Of a DNA stretch of 64,000 nt, positions 20,108 through 30,398 are shown in pieces. The translations under genes were made by a program, and so were the position numbers. Origin of the DNA: Burkholderiales bacterium (GTDB taxonomy: Bacteria; Pseudomonadota; Gammaproteobacteria; Burkholderiales; Burkholderiaceae_C); contig JANXYH010000023.1 of NCBI GenBank assembly GCA_025350145.1, positions 1 to 64,000 of the forward strand, given 5' to 3'. Each line of letters opens with the position of its first letter. Position 1 is the stretch's first letter. The notes under the pieces were generated by a model, which was not told the origin of the DNA, did not search any database, and saw only the letters and a program-made list of their open reading frames with translations.

Positions 20108-23100
20108 TCACGCCGCCGGGCCGCAGCCGCCGCCGCCCGGCGTTTCGATCACGAACACATCACCCGCAGCCACCGCCAGCGAGCCAATGTGGCCCAGCGC
20201 CACCACGCTGCCGTCGGCGCGCTCCAGGCGGTTGATGCCGACCGCGCCAGCCGCGCCACCGTCCAGACCAAAGGCGCCGTGCAGCCGGCCGTTGCTCAGG
20301 ATCGAGGCGGTCATGGGCCGCAGGAAGCGCACCCGGCGCACGCCACCGTCGCCGCCGCGCCAACGCCCTGCCCCGCCCGAGCCATGGCGCAGGGCGTAGC
20401 TGTCCAGCCGCACCGCAAAGCGCATCTCCAGCACCTCGGGATCGGTCAAACGCGAATTGGTCATGTGGGTCTGGACCACGCTGGCGCCGTCAAAGCCGCC
20501 GACCACCGCGCCGCTGGCGTCGTACCGCCAGCCCGCCCCGGCGCCGCCGGAAATGGTCTCGTAGTACTGCTGCTGGGCATCGCCGAAGGTGAAGTTGTTC
20601 ATCGTGCACTGGCTGGCGGCCATCACCCCGAGCGCGCCGAAAAGGGCATTGGTGACGCAGCTCGAGGTCTCGACGTTGCCCGCCACCACCGCCGCCGGCG
20701 GCCGCGGGTTGAGCATGCAGCCCTCGGGCACGATCACCTGCAGCGGCTTGAGGCAGCCGGCGTTGAGCGGGATGTCGTCGTCGACCAGGCAGCGAAAAAC
20801 GTACAGCACCGCCGCCATGGTCACCGCCCTGGGGGCGTTGAAGTTGTTGGCCAACTGGCCGCTGCTGCCGCTGAAATCGATGGTCGCGCTGCGGGTTTTG
20901 GCGTCGACCGTGACCGCAACCATGATCCGCGCGCCGTTGTCCAGGTCCATGGTGAACCGGCCGTCGCCGCCTTTGCCGATGATCGCGCCAATCGCCCGCC
21001 GCACCGACGCCTCGGCGTTGTCCTGGACATGGCCCATGTAGGCGGTGACCGTGGCCTGGCCGTACTGCGCCACCATCGCCCGCAACTCGGCCGCGCCCTT
21101 CTCATTGGCGGCGATCTGGGCGCGCAGGTCGGCGATGGTCTGCTCGGGGTTGCGCGCCGGATAGGGGCCGGCAGCCAGGCGTTGCCGCAACAGCGCCTCG
21201 TTGAGTCGGCCGGCGCTGACCAGGTGGAAGTTATCGAACAGCACGCCCTCTTCTTCGATCCGGGTCGAGAACGGCGGCATCGAGCCGGGCGTGGTCCCGC
21301 CGATGTCGGCATGGTGGCCACGGCTGGCGACAAAGAAGCCCGGCCGCGCCGCCGTGTCGTCGACCCAGACGGGGGTGACCACGGTCACGTCGGGCAGGTG
21401 GGTGCCGCCGTGGTAGGGGTCGTTGAGCATCAGCACGTCGCCCGGCCGCAGCACCGGGTTGCGGGCAATCACGGTCTGGATCGACTCGCCCATCGAGCCC
21501 AGGTGAACCGGCATGTGCGGGGCGTTGGCGATCAGCGCGCCCTGGGCATCGAACAGCGCACAACTGAAATCCAGCCGCTCCTTGATGTTGACCGAATGGG
21601 CAGTGTTCTGCAGCCGCTGGCCCATCTGTTCGGCAATGCTCATGAACAGGTTGTTGAACACCTCCAGCAGCACCGGGTCGGCGCGGGTGCCCAGGGCGTA
21701 GGCAGCCACCCGCGCCCGGTTGCGGCGCAGTGTCAGTGCCGCGTCGTGGCCGCAGCAGGCGCGCCAGCCGGGTTCGACCACGGTGGTGGCGTTGGCCTCG
21801 GCAATCACCGCCGGGCCGTCGATCCAGGCGCCGGCTGCCAGGCCTGCGCGCTCGAACAGCGCCGCCTCGCGCCAGGCCTGGCCGCTGCCGTCGTCGCTGG
21901 CGCAGTACATCTGCACCGCCGCGCTGGGCCTGGCCGGATGGGCCGGGGCCGGGGTCTCGGGCGCGGCTGATTCGGCCAGGCCGACACCGGCAGCCATCGC
22001 CTCGACCGAGACCGCTTCGATCACCAGCGCCCGGTCCGGCATCAGGAACGCAAAGCGCTGGCGGTAAGCGGCTTCGAAGTCGGACCGCGCGGCCGCGACC
22101 GCAGCGCCATCGGCGCGCGCTGGCATGGCCACTGGCAGTGCGGTGTCGGTGCCGGCGTAGCGCAGCCGCAACTGGGCTTGCCGCTGGGTCGGCCCGGCCG
22201 CCACGCCCTGGGCCAGCACCTCGGCCTGGGCCGCGTCGCCCAGCCTGCCCGCCAGCGCCAGGGCCTGGGCTAGGCCAGCCGGGTCGAGCGCGCATTCCAG
22301 CGCCGCCTCGCGCATCGCGGCCTGGTCTGCCAGGCCCATGCCATAGGCCGACAGCACGCCCGCCAGCGGGTGGATCAGCACGCAGCCCATGCCCAGCGCG
22401 TCGGCCACCGCGCAGGCATGCTGGCCGCCGGCGCCGCCGAAGCATTGCAGGGTGTAGCCGGTGACGTCGTGGCCGCGCGCGACCGAAATCTTCTTGATCG
22501 CGTTGGCCATGCTCGCCACCGCAATCTGCAAGGCGCCGCTGGCGATCACCTCGGCAGTGCTGGCCTGCGCCGTGGCCGCCCTGACCTGCGCCGCCAGGGC
22601 CTCGAACTCCGCGGCCACGCCGTTGCGGTCCAGCGGCTGGTCCGCCGCCGGGCCGAACACACGCGGGAAATGCGCCGGCTGGATCCGCCCGAGCAACAGG
22701 TTGGCGTCGGTCACGGTCAGCGGCCCACCGCGCCGGTAGGCCGCCGGGCCGGGATTGGCGCCGGCCGATTCGGGCCCGACCCGCAGCCGCGCGCCGTCGA
22801 AGCGTATGACCGAGCCGCCGCCGGCCGCGACGGTGTGGATGCTCATCATCGGCGCGCGCACCCTTACCCCGGCAACCTCGGTCTCGAAGGCGCGCTCGAA
22901 TTCGCCAGCGAAATGCGACACGTCGGTCGAAGTGCCGCCCATGTCAAAGCCGATCAGCTTGGTGTGGCCGGCCTGCACCGCCGTGCGGGCCATGCCGACG
23001 ATGCCCCCGGCCGGGCCGGACAGGATCGCGTCCTTGCCCTGGAAGCGGCTGGCCAGCGCCAGCCCGCCCGAGCTCTGCATGAAGTACAGCGGCACCCCCG

Positions 23101-23806
23101 GCATCTGCGCCGCCACCTGCTCGACATAGCGCCGCAGGATCGGTGACAGGTAGGCATCGACCACGGTGGTGTCGCCGCGCGGCACCAGCTTGACCAGCGG
23201 GCTGACCTGGTGCGAGACGCTGATCTGGCTGAAGCCGGCCTCAGCCGCCAGCCGTGCCGCCGCCTGCTCATGGGCGCTGTGGCGCCAGCCGTGCATGAAG
23301 ACGATGGCGCAGGCCCGCAGCCCGGCCGCGTACGCCGCTTGCAGCGCCACCCGCAGCGCAGCCTGGTTCAGCGGCTGGACGACCTCGCCGTCGGCGCCAA
23401 CCCGCTCGTCGGCCTCGACCACGCGCTGGTAGAGCAGCTCCGGCAGCACGATCTGGCGGTCGAACAGGCGTGGCCGGGCCTGGGTGGCGATGCGCAGCGC
23501 GTCGCCAAAGCCGCGGCTGATCACCAGCAAGGTCGGCTCGCCCTTGCGCTCCAGCAGGGCGTTGGTGGCCACCGTCGTGCCCATCTTGACGCAGCCCACC
23601 CGGTCCGGCGTGATCGCTTCGCCAGGCGCCAGCCGCAGCAGCCGGCGGATGCCCTCGACGGCCGCGTCGGCGTACTGCCCGGGGTGCTCGGACAGCAGCT
23701 TGGTGGTGACGATCTCACCGTCCGGCCGACGCGCCACCACATCGGTGAAGGTGCCGCCACGGTCGATCCAGAACTGCCAGCGGAGGTCGTGCGGGGCTGT
23801 GGTCAT
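20108..23806 (-). CDS. Fused HyuA-HyuB hydantoinase / 5-oxoprolinase
   Basis: 1232-residue enzyme of the ATP-dependent 5-oxoprolinase/hydantoinase family, full fused length. The N-terminal HyuA half (about 1-700) starts with the actin-like ATP motif [17 protein letters not shown] and has [12 protein letters not shown] and [11 protein letters not shown]. The HyuB half (about 705-1232) starts near [18 protein letters not shown] and has [44 protein letters not shown] and the glycine-rich end [11 protein letters not shown]. It would cleave a cyclic amide such as 5-oxo-L-proline or a hydantoin at the cost of ATP. Its start overlaps the stop of the racemase-like gene (ATGA), so both form one operon, divergent from the TRAP genes. 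Actual substrate is not decided by sequence. Confidence 0.93.
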   Translation of the reverse strand: MTTAPHDLRWQFWIDRGGTFTDVVARRPDGEIVTTKLLSEHPGQYADAAVEGIRRLLRLAPGEAITPDRVGCVKMGTTVATNALLERKGEPTLLVISRGFGDALRIATQARPRLFDRQIVLPELLYQRVVEADERVGADGEVVQPLNQAALRVALQAAYAAGLRACAIVFMHGWRHSAHEQAAARLAAEAGFSQISVSHQVSPLVKLVPRGDTTVVDAYLSPILRRYVEQVAAQMPGVPLYFMQSSGGLALASRFQGKDAILSGPAGGIVGMARTAVQAGHTKLIGFDMGGTSTDVSHFAGEFERAFETEVAGVRVRAPMMSIHTVAAGGGSVIRFDGARLRVGPESAGANPGPAAYRRGGPLTVTDANLLLGRIQPAHFPRVFGPAADQPLDRNGVAAEFEALAAQVRAATAQASTAEVIASGALQIAVASMANAIKKISVARGHDVTGYTLQCFGGAGGQHACAVADALGMGCVLIHPLAGVLSAYGMGLADQAAMREAALECALDPAGLAQALALAGRLGDAAQAEVLAQGVAAGPTQRQAQLRLRYAGTDTALPVAMPARADGAAVAAARSDFEAAYRQRFAFLMPDRALVIEAVSVEAMAAGVGLAESAAPETPAPAHPARPSAAVQMYCASDDGSGQAWREAALFERAGLAAGAWIDGPAVIAEANATTVVEPGWRACCGHDAALTLRRNRARVAAYALGTRADPVLLEVFNNLFMSIAEQMGQRLQNTAHSVNIKERLDFSCALFDAQGALIANAPHMPVHLGSMGESIQTVIARNPVLRPGDVLMLNDPYHGGTHLPDVTVVTPVWVDDTAARPGFFVASRGHHADIGGTTPGSMPPFSTRIEEEGVLFDNFHLVSAGRLNEALLRQRLAAGPYPARNPEQTIADLRAQIAANEKGAAELRAMVAQYGQATVTAYMGHVQDNAEASVRRAIGAIIGKGGDGRFTMDLDNGARIMVAVTVDAKTRSATIDFSGSSGQLANNFNAPRAVTMAAVLYVFRCLVDDDIPLNAGCLKPLQVIVPEGCMLNPRPPAAVVAGNVETSSCVTNALFGALGVMAASQCTMNNFTFGDAQQQYYETISGGAGAGWRYDASGAVVGGFDGASVVQTHMTNSRLTDPEVLEMRFAVRLDSYALRHGSGGAGRWRGGDGGVRRVRFLRPMTASILSNGRLHGAFGLDGGAAGAVGINRLERADGSVVALGHIGSLAVAAGDVFVIETPGGGGCGPAA

Positions 23807-24477
23807 GTCGGGTCGAGTTCAAGCCAGCGGCGATGCAGCAGGCTGAGGATGTCGTGCACCGCTAGCCCGGTGGCCTGGCGCACGGCCTCGGCATAGGGCG
23901 GCAGGTTGGTGCATTCGAGCACGATCTGGCGCAGCGTCGGCACCCGGTGTTGCAGCCGGCGGGCGGCGGCGACGGTCTGGGCGCGGGCGTCGGTGGCGTC
24001 GAGCTCGGGCAGGTCGTGCAGCAGCGTGCGTTGCAGGGCGCAGCCTGGCGCCAGGCCCTCGACCGGCGTGGCCGGGTCGGCGCCGACGGCGCGCAGGTGG
24101 TCGGCCGAGAGCGCCGCCGCGTCGGCCGTGACCACGCCGGCGGCGTCCAGGTCGGGCAGATGGAGCAGGGCCGAACTCCACACCGGCACCGCCAGGGCGG
24201 CCTGCAATTCGACCTGGAACAGGGCGAGAAAGCCACAGCCGGTGCTGATCGCCGCCGCACCCTCGGCGACCAGGGCCTGGGCCGCCGCCAGGAACGGCGC
24301 CAGCAGCCCCTGGGCGCGCTCGCGCACCACCCGCTGCGGCGACGCGCCCGGCACCACCCGCCAGCGCACCGGCATGGCAAAACTGGCCGGATGGCCGATG
24401 TCGCCGGGAGGGCGCGGAAAGCGCGTCTGCAGCATCAGGATGCCGAGAAACGGGCGGGGTCCGGGCGGCGCGGCCAT
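23803..24477 (-). CDS. Asp/Glu/hydantoin racemase or arylmalonate decarboxylase-like protein
   Basis: 224-residue protein of the Asp/Glu racemase superfamily, which uses a pair of cysteines for proton transfer. One lies in [13 protein letters not shown] (C81), the other in [10 protein letters not shown] (C189), matching the two half-site cysteines. The N-terminal segment [20 protein letters not shown] is typical of the subgroup annotated as aspartate/glutamate racemase or AMDase-like in Burkholderiales. Coupled by ATGA to the downstream hydantoinase gene, which suggests that it racemises or prepares the substrate of that enzyme. Start at 24477; the frame is open upstream but only as antisense to the TRAP genes. 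Confidence 0.82.
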   Translation of the reverse strand: MAAPPGPRPFLGILMLQTRFPRPPGDIGHPASFAMPVRWRVVPGASPQRVVRERAQGLLAPFLAAAQALVAEGAAAISTGCGFLALFQVELQAALAVPVWSSALLHLPDLDAAGVVTADAAALSADHLRAVGADPATPVEGLAPGCALQRTLLHDLPELDATDARAQTVAAARRLQHRVPTLRQIVLECTNLPPYAEAVRQATGLAVHDILSLLHRRWLELDPT

Positions 24478-24606
24478 GGCAGGCACAAGGATAGCGGCGC
24501 GGCGGCTGGCGATCCCAGGGCAAGCCCGCATCGCCACGGCCGGCCGATTGCCGCATGCTTGGCGGACTTGTTTTGCCCACCTCAGCCACCACCGCTGGAT
24601 CCACCC

Positions 24607-25587
24607 ATGCCAATCACCCGCCGCCTGCTCGCCGCCTCCGCCCTGGCCGCCGTGCTGCTGGGCCCAGCCGCCTGGGCGCAGACCAAGTGGGACCTGCCCA
24701 GCGCCTACCCGGCCTCGAACTACCACACCGAGAACCTGCTGCAGTTCGCCGCCGAGGTCGACAAGGCCAGCGCCGGCAAGCTCAAGATCACCGTCCACGC
24801 CAACGCCGCGCTGTTCAAGGCGCCGGAGATCAAGCGCGCGGTCCAGGGCGGCCAGGCCCAGTTGGGCGAGATCCTGCTGGTCAATTTCCAGAACGAGTGG
24901 CCGATCTATGGCGCCGACGGCATCCCCTTCCTGGCCGACAGTTATGACGAGGCGGCCAAGCTGTGGAAAGCGCAGCGGCCGATGCTGGAGAAGAAGCTGG
25001 CCGAGCAGGGCATGACCGTGCTCTACGCCGTGCCCTGGCCGCCGCAGGGCATCTACAGCAAGAAGCCGCTGGCCAGTGCGGCCGACTTGAAGGGCATGAA
25101 GTGGCGGGCCTACAGCCCGGCCACCAGCCGCATCGCCGAGTTGGTCGGTGCCCAGCCAGTGACGGTGCAGGCCGCCGAGGTCAGCCAGGCCTTTGCCACC
25201 GGCGTGACCGAGACGATGATGAGCTCGGGCTCGACCGGTTGGGACAGCAAGCTCTACGAGCATGTCAAGTACTGGTACGACACCCAGGCCTGGCTGCCCA
25301 AGAACGCCCTGCTGATGAACCGGGCGGCGTTCGAGGCGCTGGACAAGCCGACCCAGGGCGTGCTGCTCAAGGCCGCCGCCGACGCCGAGGCGCGTGGCTG
25401 GGCGGCGGCGCGCAAGGCCAACGGCGAGACCCTGGAAAAGCTCAAGGCCAACGGCATGGCGATCCTGGCACCGTCGGCGCAGCTCAAGTCCGACATGAAG
25501 AAGGTCGGTGACACCCTGCTGGCCGAGTGGCTGGACAAGGCCGGAGCCGAGGGCAAAGCGCTGGTCGACGCGCTGCACGGCCGGTGA
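24607..25587 (+). CDS. dctP: TRAP transporter periplasmic solute-binding protein (DctP family)
   Basis: 326-residue exported binding protein. Signal peptide MPITRRLLAASALAAVLLGPAAWA ends in AWA-Q. The mature part shows DctP-family hallmarks: KWDLPSAYPASNYHTENL, the region GEILLVNFQNEWPIYGADGIPFL, then LKGMKWRAYSPATSRIAELVGAQPV with the conserved arginine that binds the ligand carboxylate, and EVSQAFATGVTETMMSSGSTG. First gene of a dctPQM operon; its TGA overlaps the GTG of the small permease. Divergent from the racemase/5-oxoprolinase operon with 129 bp between, so the imported acid may be that operon's substrate. The ligand class (an organic acid) is inferred from the family. Confidence 0.93.
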   Translation: MPITRRLLAASALAAVLLGPAAWAQTKWDLPSAYPASNYHTENLLQFAAEVDKASAGKLKITVHANAALFKAPEIKRAVQGGQAQLGEILLVNFQNEWPIYGADGIPFLADSYDEAAKLWKAQRPMLEKKLAEQGMTVLYAVPWPPQGIYSKKPLASAADLKGMKWRAYSPATSRIAELVGAQPVTVQAAEVSQAFATGVTETMMSSGSTGWDSKLYEHVKYWYDTQAWLPKNALLMNRAAFEALDKPTQGVLLKAAADAEARGWAAARKANGETLEKLKANGMAILAPSAQLKSDMKKVGDTLLAEWLDKAGAEGKALVDALHGR

Positions 25588-26108
25588 GGGCGGCGGCTCT
25601 GCGGCGGTCGCTGGACCGCCTCTACGACGGCGCGGCGGTGCTGGCCGCAGTCTGCATGGTTGGCCTGCTGGCGATGGTGCTGCTGTCGATCACTGGCCGG
25701 CAATTGCACTTCCACCTGCCCGGCACCGACGCCTACGCCGGCTACCTGATGGCCGGCGCCGGTTTTCTGGCGCTGGCCCACACCTTGAAGCGCGGCGAGC
25801 ACATCCGCGTCACCCTGCTGCTGGGCGCGCTGCGCGGCAGATCGCGGCGGCGGCTGGAGCTGTGGGCGCTGCTGCTGGCGCTGGCGCTGGCCGGCTTCAT
25901 GGCTTATTACAGCGCCCGGCTGGCCTGGCAATCCTGGCGCTTTCACGACATCTCAACCTCCAACGACGCCACCCCGCTGTGGCTGCCGCAACTGACCATG
26001 GCCGTCGGCACGCTGGTGCTGGTGATCGCCTTTGTCGACGAACTGGTGCTGGAGTGGCGGGGCGAGCGGATTCAACCGGGCGGCGAAGCAGCGCTGCACC
26101 ACGAATGA
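25584..26108 (+). CDS. dctQ: TRAP transporter small permease (DctQ family)
   Basis: 174-residue membrane protein with four predicted helices, the DctQ pattern: RLYDGAAVLAAVCMVGLLAMVLLSITGRQ, TDAYAGYLMAGAGFLALAHTLKRGEHIRVTLLL, WALLLALALAGFMAYYSARLAW and TPLWLPQLTMAVGTLVLVIAFVDELV. Start taken as GTG 25584, which overlaps the TGA of dctP; an upstream ATG in frame would overlap dctP by 60 bp and adds basic residues not expected. Its own TGA overlaps the ATG of dctM. The small subunit forms the membrane transporter together with DctM. Confidence 0.9.
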   Translation: MRAAALRRSLDRLYDGAAVLAAVCMVGLLAMVLLSITGRQLHFHLPGTDAYAGYLMAGAGFLALAHTLKRGEHIRVTLLLGALRGRSRRRLELWALLLALALAGFMAYYSARLAWQSWRFHDISTSNDATPLWLPQLTMAVGTLVLVIAFVDELVLEWRGERIQPGGEAALHHE

Positions 26109-27406
26109 ACGATCTGCTGGTGACGGCGCTGCTGATCGCCGCGCTGTTCCTGATCCTGGGCAGCGGCGTCTGGATCGGCCTGGCGCTCTCGGGCGTGGCC
26201 TGGGTCGGCATGACGCTGTTCAGCGCCCGCCCGGCCGGCGACGCGATGGCGGTGACGATCTGGGGCTCGGCCTCGAGCTGGACCCTGACCGCCCTGCCGC
26301 TGTTCATCTGGATGGGCGAGATCCTGTTCCGCACCAAGCTCTCCGACGACATGTTCCGCGGCCTGGCGCCCTGGGTCCAGGCCCTGCCCGGGCGGCTGCT
26401 GCACACCAACGTGGTCGGCTGCGCGATCTTCGCCGCGGTCTCGGGCTCGTCGGCCGCGACCTGCGCCACGATCGGCAAGATGACCCTGCCCGAGCTCCAG
26501 CGGCGCGGCTACCCCGACGACATCGCGATCGGCTCGTTGGCCGGCGCCGGCACGCTCGGGCTGCTGATCCCACCGTCGATCATCATGATCGTCTACGGTG
26601 TCTCGGCCGATGTCTCGATTGCCCAGTTGTTCATCGCCGGGGTCCTGCCCGGGGTGATGCTGGCGGCGCTGTTCTCCGGCTACCTGGTGGTCTGGGCGCT
26701 GCTCAACCCGGGCCGGGTGCCGCCGGCCGATGCACCGCTGTCGCTGCGCCAGAAGCTGTACGAGTCGCGCCACCTGATTCCGGTGCTGCTGTTGATCGCC
26801 GCCGTGCTGGGCTCGATCTACTCCGGCTTTGCCACCGCCACCGAGGCCGCCGCGGTCGGCGTGGTCGGCTCGCTGGCGCTGTCGGCGGCGCAGGGCTCGC
26901 TGGACCGCAAGGCGTTCACCGAGTCGCTGATGGGCGGCACCCGGCTGTACTGCATGATCGCCCTGATCCTGGCCGGGGCGAGCTTTTTGACGCTGGCGAT
27001 GGGCTACATCGGCCTGCCGCGCCACCTCGCCGAGTGGATCGCCACGCTCGGCCTGTCGCCGCTCGGCCTGATCGTCGCGCTGACGATCTTCTACGCCATC
27101 CTCGGATGCTTTCTCGACGGCATCTCGATGGTCGTGCTGACCATGGGCGTGATCCTGCCGACGGTGCAAAAGGCCGGCATCGACCTGCTCTGGTTCGGCA
27201 TCTTCATCGTGCTGGTGGTCGAGATGGCGCAGATCACGCCGCCGGTCGGCTTCAACCTGTTCGTGCTGCAGGGCATGACACGGCGCGAGATCGGCTGGAT
27301 CGCGCGGGTGACGCTGCCGTTCTTCTTCCTGATGTTCGTCGCCGTGGCGCTGATCTGGGTGTTCCCGCAGATCGTCACCCTGCTGCCGACGCAGATGCGC
27401 CACTGA
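26105..27406 (+). CDS. dctM: TRAP transporter large permease (DctM family)
   Basis: 433-residue membrane protein, the normal DctM length, with about 12 hydrophobic helices and the inverted-repeat hallmarks: FAAVSGSSAATCATIGKM, GAGTLGLLIPPSIIMIVYGV, GFATATEAAAVGVVG, GCFLDGISMVVLTMGVILP and QITPPVGFNLFVLQ. It is the channel subunit that couples solute entry to the sodium gradient. Start at 26105 overlaps the dctQ stop (ATGA). The operon ends here; a strong inverted repeat lies directly after the stop codon. Confidence 0.95.
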   Translation: MNDLLVTALLIAALFLILGSGVWIGLALSGVAWVGMTLFSARPAGDAMAVTIWGSASSWTLTALPLFIWMGEILFRTKLSDDMFRGLAPWVQALPGRLLHTNVVGCAIFAAVSGSSAATCATIGKMTLPELQRRGYPDDIAIGSLAGAGTLGLLIPPSIIMIVYGVSADVSIAQLFIAGVLPGVMLAALFSGYLVVWALLNPGRVPPADAPLSLRQKLYESRHLIPVLLLIAAVLGSIYSGFATATEAAAVGVVGSLALSAAQGSLDRKAFTESLMGGTRLYCMIALILAGASFLTLAMGYIGLPRHLAEWIATLGLSPLGLIVALTIFYAILGCFLDGISMVVLTMGVILPTVQKAGIDLLWFGIFIVLVVEMAQITPPVGFNLFVLQGMTRREIGWIARVTLPFFFLMFVAVALIWVFPQIVTLLPTQMRH

Positions 27407-27410
27407 CGGC

Positions 27411-27442
27411 GCCGCTGCGGCCCCGAACTGGGCCGCAGCGGC
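27411..27442 (+). terminator. Perfect 13-bp stem hairpin after the dctPQM operon
   Basis: GCCGCTGCGGCCC (27411-27423) pairs perfectly with GGGCCGCAGCGGC (27430-27442) across a 6-nt loop, starting 5 nt after the dctM stop. There is no U-run afterwards (GGCTGTTA), so it may act as a weak intrinsic terminator or as a 3' mRNA stabiliser. Confidence 0.75.
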
Positions 27443-27543
27443 GGCTGTTATCAGGGCATCCGCCCGCCTGGTGGCGCCTAGCATGCCCCGAGCCGCTTCC
27501 ACGCCAATCGCCGAGCGCGCTGGGCGGACCTTCGGGAACCACC

Positions 27544-30150
27544 ATGTCCGATTTGTCTTCGCCACCGCTGTCGCTGGTGCCCCTGGCCGACCAGGAGCGG
27601 ACGCGGGGCATGGCCGGCGGCGGGTCGGCGCTGGCCGGCCAGAACACGGCGGCGCTGGGCGCCATCAGCCGGCCTGAGCGCACCACGCCCATCGGCCGTC
27701 TGACGCCAGGGCCGTTCGCCTGGCCGACGCCGCCCTCGGCCGAATTCGCCGCCCCGGTTTGCCAGACCAAGCCCGAGCCCTGCGAGATCGAAGGCGCCAA
27801 CGGCAAGGTCACCGCCTGCGCCCTGGTGTTCTTCGACCCCGAGGCCGGCGTCGTCAGGGTCCAGCTCGGGCCCAGCCAGCGGCCTGTGGACCTGCGGATG
27901 TCGCAGTTCCGCCGGTTGACGCTGAGCCGACTGCTGGCGCCCACGGCCAGCGCCGCCGGTTCGGCCAAACCACGGGCCGAATTGCCGGTCACGCCGTTGA
28001 CGCTGTGCGGCCTGCGCTTTCGCGACGGCAGCGAAGTCCAGGTGACGACGCTGGGCCATGTCGACGAGATGTGCGGCCTGTTCACCTTCTCCCCGCTCGG
28101 CCAGCAGGGCGAGGTGCAGCGCAGCTTCTACCCGCGCGCCTCGCTCTCCGGCATCGCCCTGGGCCAGCGCATCGGCCAGGTTTTGGTCGAGCAGCAGGCC
28201 GCGACATCGGCCCAGGTCGAGCAGGCCGCGGCCGAGCAGCAGCGCCTGCGCGCGCGCAAGCTCGGCGACATCCTGCTGAACCAGCAGGTGCTCACGCCGG
28301 AGCAATTGCTCGAAGCCATCGACCAGCAGTCCAACATGCCGATGGTGCGCATCGGCGAGGCCCTGGTGACGCTGGGCTTCATCGACGCCGACACCCTGGC
28401 CGAGGCGCTCAAGCAGCAGGCCTCGGACCGCAGCGTGCCGCTGGGTGAACTGCTGGTGCGCCGGGGTGTCGTCACGCGCGCCGATTTGCAGACCGCGCTG
28501 GCCCGCAAGATGGGCTACCCGATGGTCGACGTGAACAATTTTCCGGTCGAGTTCGAGGCCATGCAGCGGCTGTCGCTGACGCTGGCACGGCGCATCCCCG
28601 CGCTGCCGCTGCTGATGCGCGGCGGCCGGCTGGTGGTGGCCCTGGAAGACCCGACCGCGCGCGACGCGATCGATGCGATCGAGTTCTCGGCCCAATGCAA
28701 GATCCTGCCGGTGCTGGCGCGCGAGGGCCTGATCGGGCCGGCAGTCGACCGCATCTACAGCCGCCACGGCCAGATGGGGGTGCAGCCGTCGGCGGATCTG
28801 ATGGGTTTTAGCGGCGAGGCCGAATCCAGCAACAAGCTGCTGGCCAACCTGGAGGCGCAGGACAACCAGGGCGGGCGGGCCGAAGAGCAGCAAATCGAGC
28901 AGTCCGACAACTCGCTGGTGCGGCTGATCAACACCATGATCGTCGAGGCACAGAACCACGGCGTCTCGGACATCCACATCGAATGCTCGGGCGGCAACGA
29001 GAAGGTGCGGGTGCGCTTTCGCCGCGACGGCTCGATGCGCCAGTACCTGGAGCTGCCGCAGAGCTACCGCCAGGCGATGGTGGCGCGGATCAAGATCATG
29101 TGCGACCTGGACATCTCCGAGCGGCGCAAACCGCAGGACGGCAAGATCGTCTTCAGCCGCTTCGTCCAGGGCAGCAACCTGGAGCTGCGGGTGGCCACCA
29201 TCCCCACCGCCAACAACCTCGAAGACGTGGTGCTGCGCCTGCTGGCCTCGGCCCGGGCGGTGCCGCTGGACGACATGGGGCTGGCCGCCGACACCCTGGC
29301 GCAGCTCAAGCAGGTGGTGCAACGGCCCCATGGCATGGTGCTGTGCGTGGGCCCCACCGGCAGCGGCAAGACCACCACGCTGCATGCCGCGCTGGGCCAC
29401 ATCAACACCCCGGACCGCAAGATCTGGACCGCCGAAGACCCGGTCGAAATCACCCAGCCGGGGCTGCGCCAGGTGCAGGTCAACCCACGCATCGACTGGA
29501 CCTTCGCCAAGGCCCTGCGTGCCTTTCTGCGCGCCGACCCGGATGTGGTGATGGTCGGCGAGATCCGCGACGCCGAGACCGCCCAGTGCGCGGTCGAGGC
29601 CTCACTGACCGGCCATTTGGTGCTTTCTACCCTGCACACCAACAGCGCACCAGAGACCGTGATCCGGCTGCTTGACATGGGAATGGACCCGTTCAGCTTT
29701 GCCGATTCGCTGCTGGCCGTGCTGGCCCAGCGCCTGGTGCGCCGGCTGTGCCGCCATTGCGTGACCAGCAAGCCGGCCGAGGCCGAGCATGTCGAGGTGC
29801 TGCTGGTCAGCTACAGCAATGCTTTCCCCGATCCGGCGCAGCGGCCCGCGCACGACGCGCTGCTGGCCGACTGGATCAAGCGATTCGGCGTCAACGGCAG
29901 GCTGCACCAGCACTTCGCCCCGGGCTGCCCGAAGTGCGACAACAGCGGCCTGTCCGGGCGGCTCGGCATCCATGAGCTGCTGGTCATTAACCGCGAACTG
30001 CGCCACCTGATCCAGACCAGCGCCCGCGCCGACGAACTGCAGCGCGTGGCCATGGCCGACGGCATGCGCACCCTGCGCCAGGACGGCATCCTCAAGGTGC
30101 TGGCCGGCCAGACGACCTTTGCCGAGGTGCGCGCGACCAGCAACGAGTGA
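27544..30150 (+). CDS. GspE/PilB-family secretion ATPase with MshEN-like N-terminal domains
   Basis: 868-residue protein. Residues 1-220 hold a poorly conserved, Ala/Pro-rich leader and a small beta-rich part. Residues about 215-400 contain repeated GspE-N/MshEN-type helical motifs (GQRIGQVLVEQQAATSAQ, LGDILLNQQVLTPEQLLEAI, IGEALVTLGFIDADTLAEAL, LGELLVRRGVVTRADLQTAL). The C-terminal secretion ATPase has Walker A GPTGSGKTT (from residue 603), the Asp box, Walker B VVMVGEIRDAETAQ, the His box LVLSTLHTNS and a four-cysteine zinc site (CRHC...CPKC). Some MshEN domains bind cyclic di-GMP. No other type II secretion or type IV pilus gene is nearby, so its machine must be encoded elsewhere. Confidence 0.9.
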   Translation: MSDLSSPPLSLVPLADQERTRGMAGGGSALAGQNTAALGAISRPERTTPIGRLTPGPFAWPTPPSAEFAAPVCQTKPEPCEIEGANGKVTACALVFFDPEAGVVRVQLGPSQRPVDLRMSQFRRLTLSRLLAPTASAAGSAKPRAELPVTPLTLCGLRFRDGSEVQVTTLGHVDEMCGLFTFSPLGQQGEVQRSFYPRASLSGIALGQRIGQVLVEQQAATSAQVEQAAAEQQRLRARKLGDILLNQQVLTPEQLLEAIDQQSNMPMVRIGEALVTLGFIDADTLAEALKQQASDRSVPLGELLVRRGVVTRADLQTALARKMGYPMVDVNNFPVEFEAMQRLSLTLARRIPALPLLMRGGRLVVALEDPTARDAIDAIEFSAQCKILPVLAREGLIGPAVDRIYSRHGQMGVQPSADLMGFSGEAESSNKLLANLEAQDNQGGRAEEQQIEQSDNSLVRLINTMIVEAQNHGVSDIHIECSGGNEKVRVRFRRDGSMRQYLELPQSYRQAMVARIKIMCDLDISERRKPQDGKIVFSRFVQGSNLELRVATIPTANNLEDVVLRLLASARAVPLDDMGLAADTLAQLKQVVQRPHGMVLCVGPTGSGKTTTLHAALGHINTPDRKIWTAEDPVEITQPGLRQVQVNPRIDWTFAKALRAFLRADPDVVMVGEIRDAETAQCAVEASLTGHLVLSTLHTNSAPETVIRLLDMGMDPFSFADSLLAVLAQRLVRRLCRHCVTSKPAEAEHVEVLLVSYSNAFPDPAQRPAHDALLADWIKRFGVNGRLHQHFAPGCPKCDNSGLSGRLGIHELLVINRELRHLIQTSARADELQRVAMADGMRTLRQDGILKVLAGQTTFAEVRATSNE

Positions 30151-30162
30151 GGTCGGGCGACT

Positions 30163-30188
30163 CGGCACATACAATCGATTGTGTGCCG
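30163..30188. promoter_or_regulatory. Long interrupted palindrome upstream of the sigma-54 activator gene
   Basis: CGGCACA and TGTGCCG flank CAATCGATTG; apart from a 2-nt TA bulge on the left side the whole 26-nt element is a perfect palindrome. It lies 13 nt after the stop of the secretion ATPase gene and 211 bp before the activator ATG. No U-run follows, so a dimeric-regulator binding site (for example autoregulation of the activator) is as likely as a terminator. Confidence 0.5.
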
Positions 30189-30398
30189 ATCTGGCGTTGC
30201 ATTTCTGAGCAACCCGGCGGCCAAACCTCAATCCCGCGTTAGAACTCGCCCCTGACATGCCGTCGGCAAGCCGACCAGGGGCGGCGGGCGATTGGCCGCT
30301 GTTCAATTTCGCAGCAATTCCGCCACGCAGGCAACCGGCCAGCCTGGCCGGCCTGGGCGACAAGGGGCCGTTGACAGCGGCCGAACCGGAGACAGCGG

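Noticed and set aside
26072-27565. 497-codon minus-strand open frame opposite dctM
   Set aside because: Its translation is His/Gln/Arg/Asp-rich, typical of antisense reading of a membrane-protein gene, and it covers the complete dctM gene.
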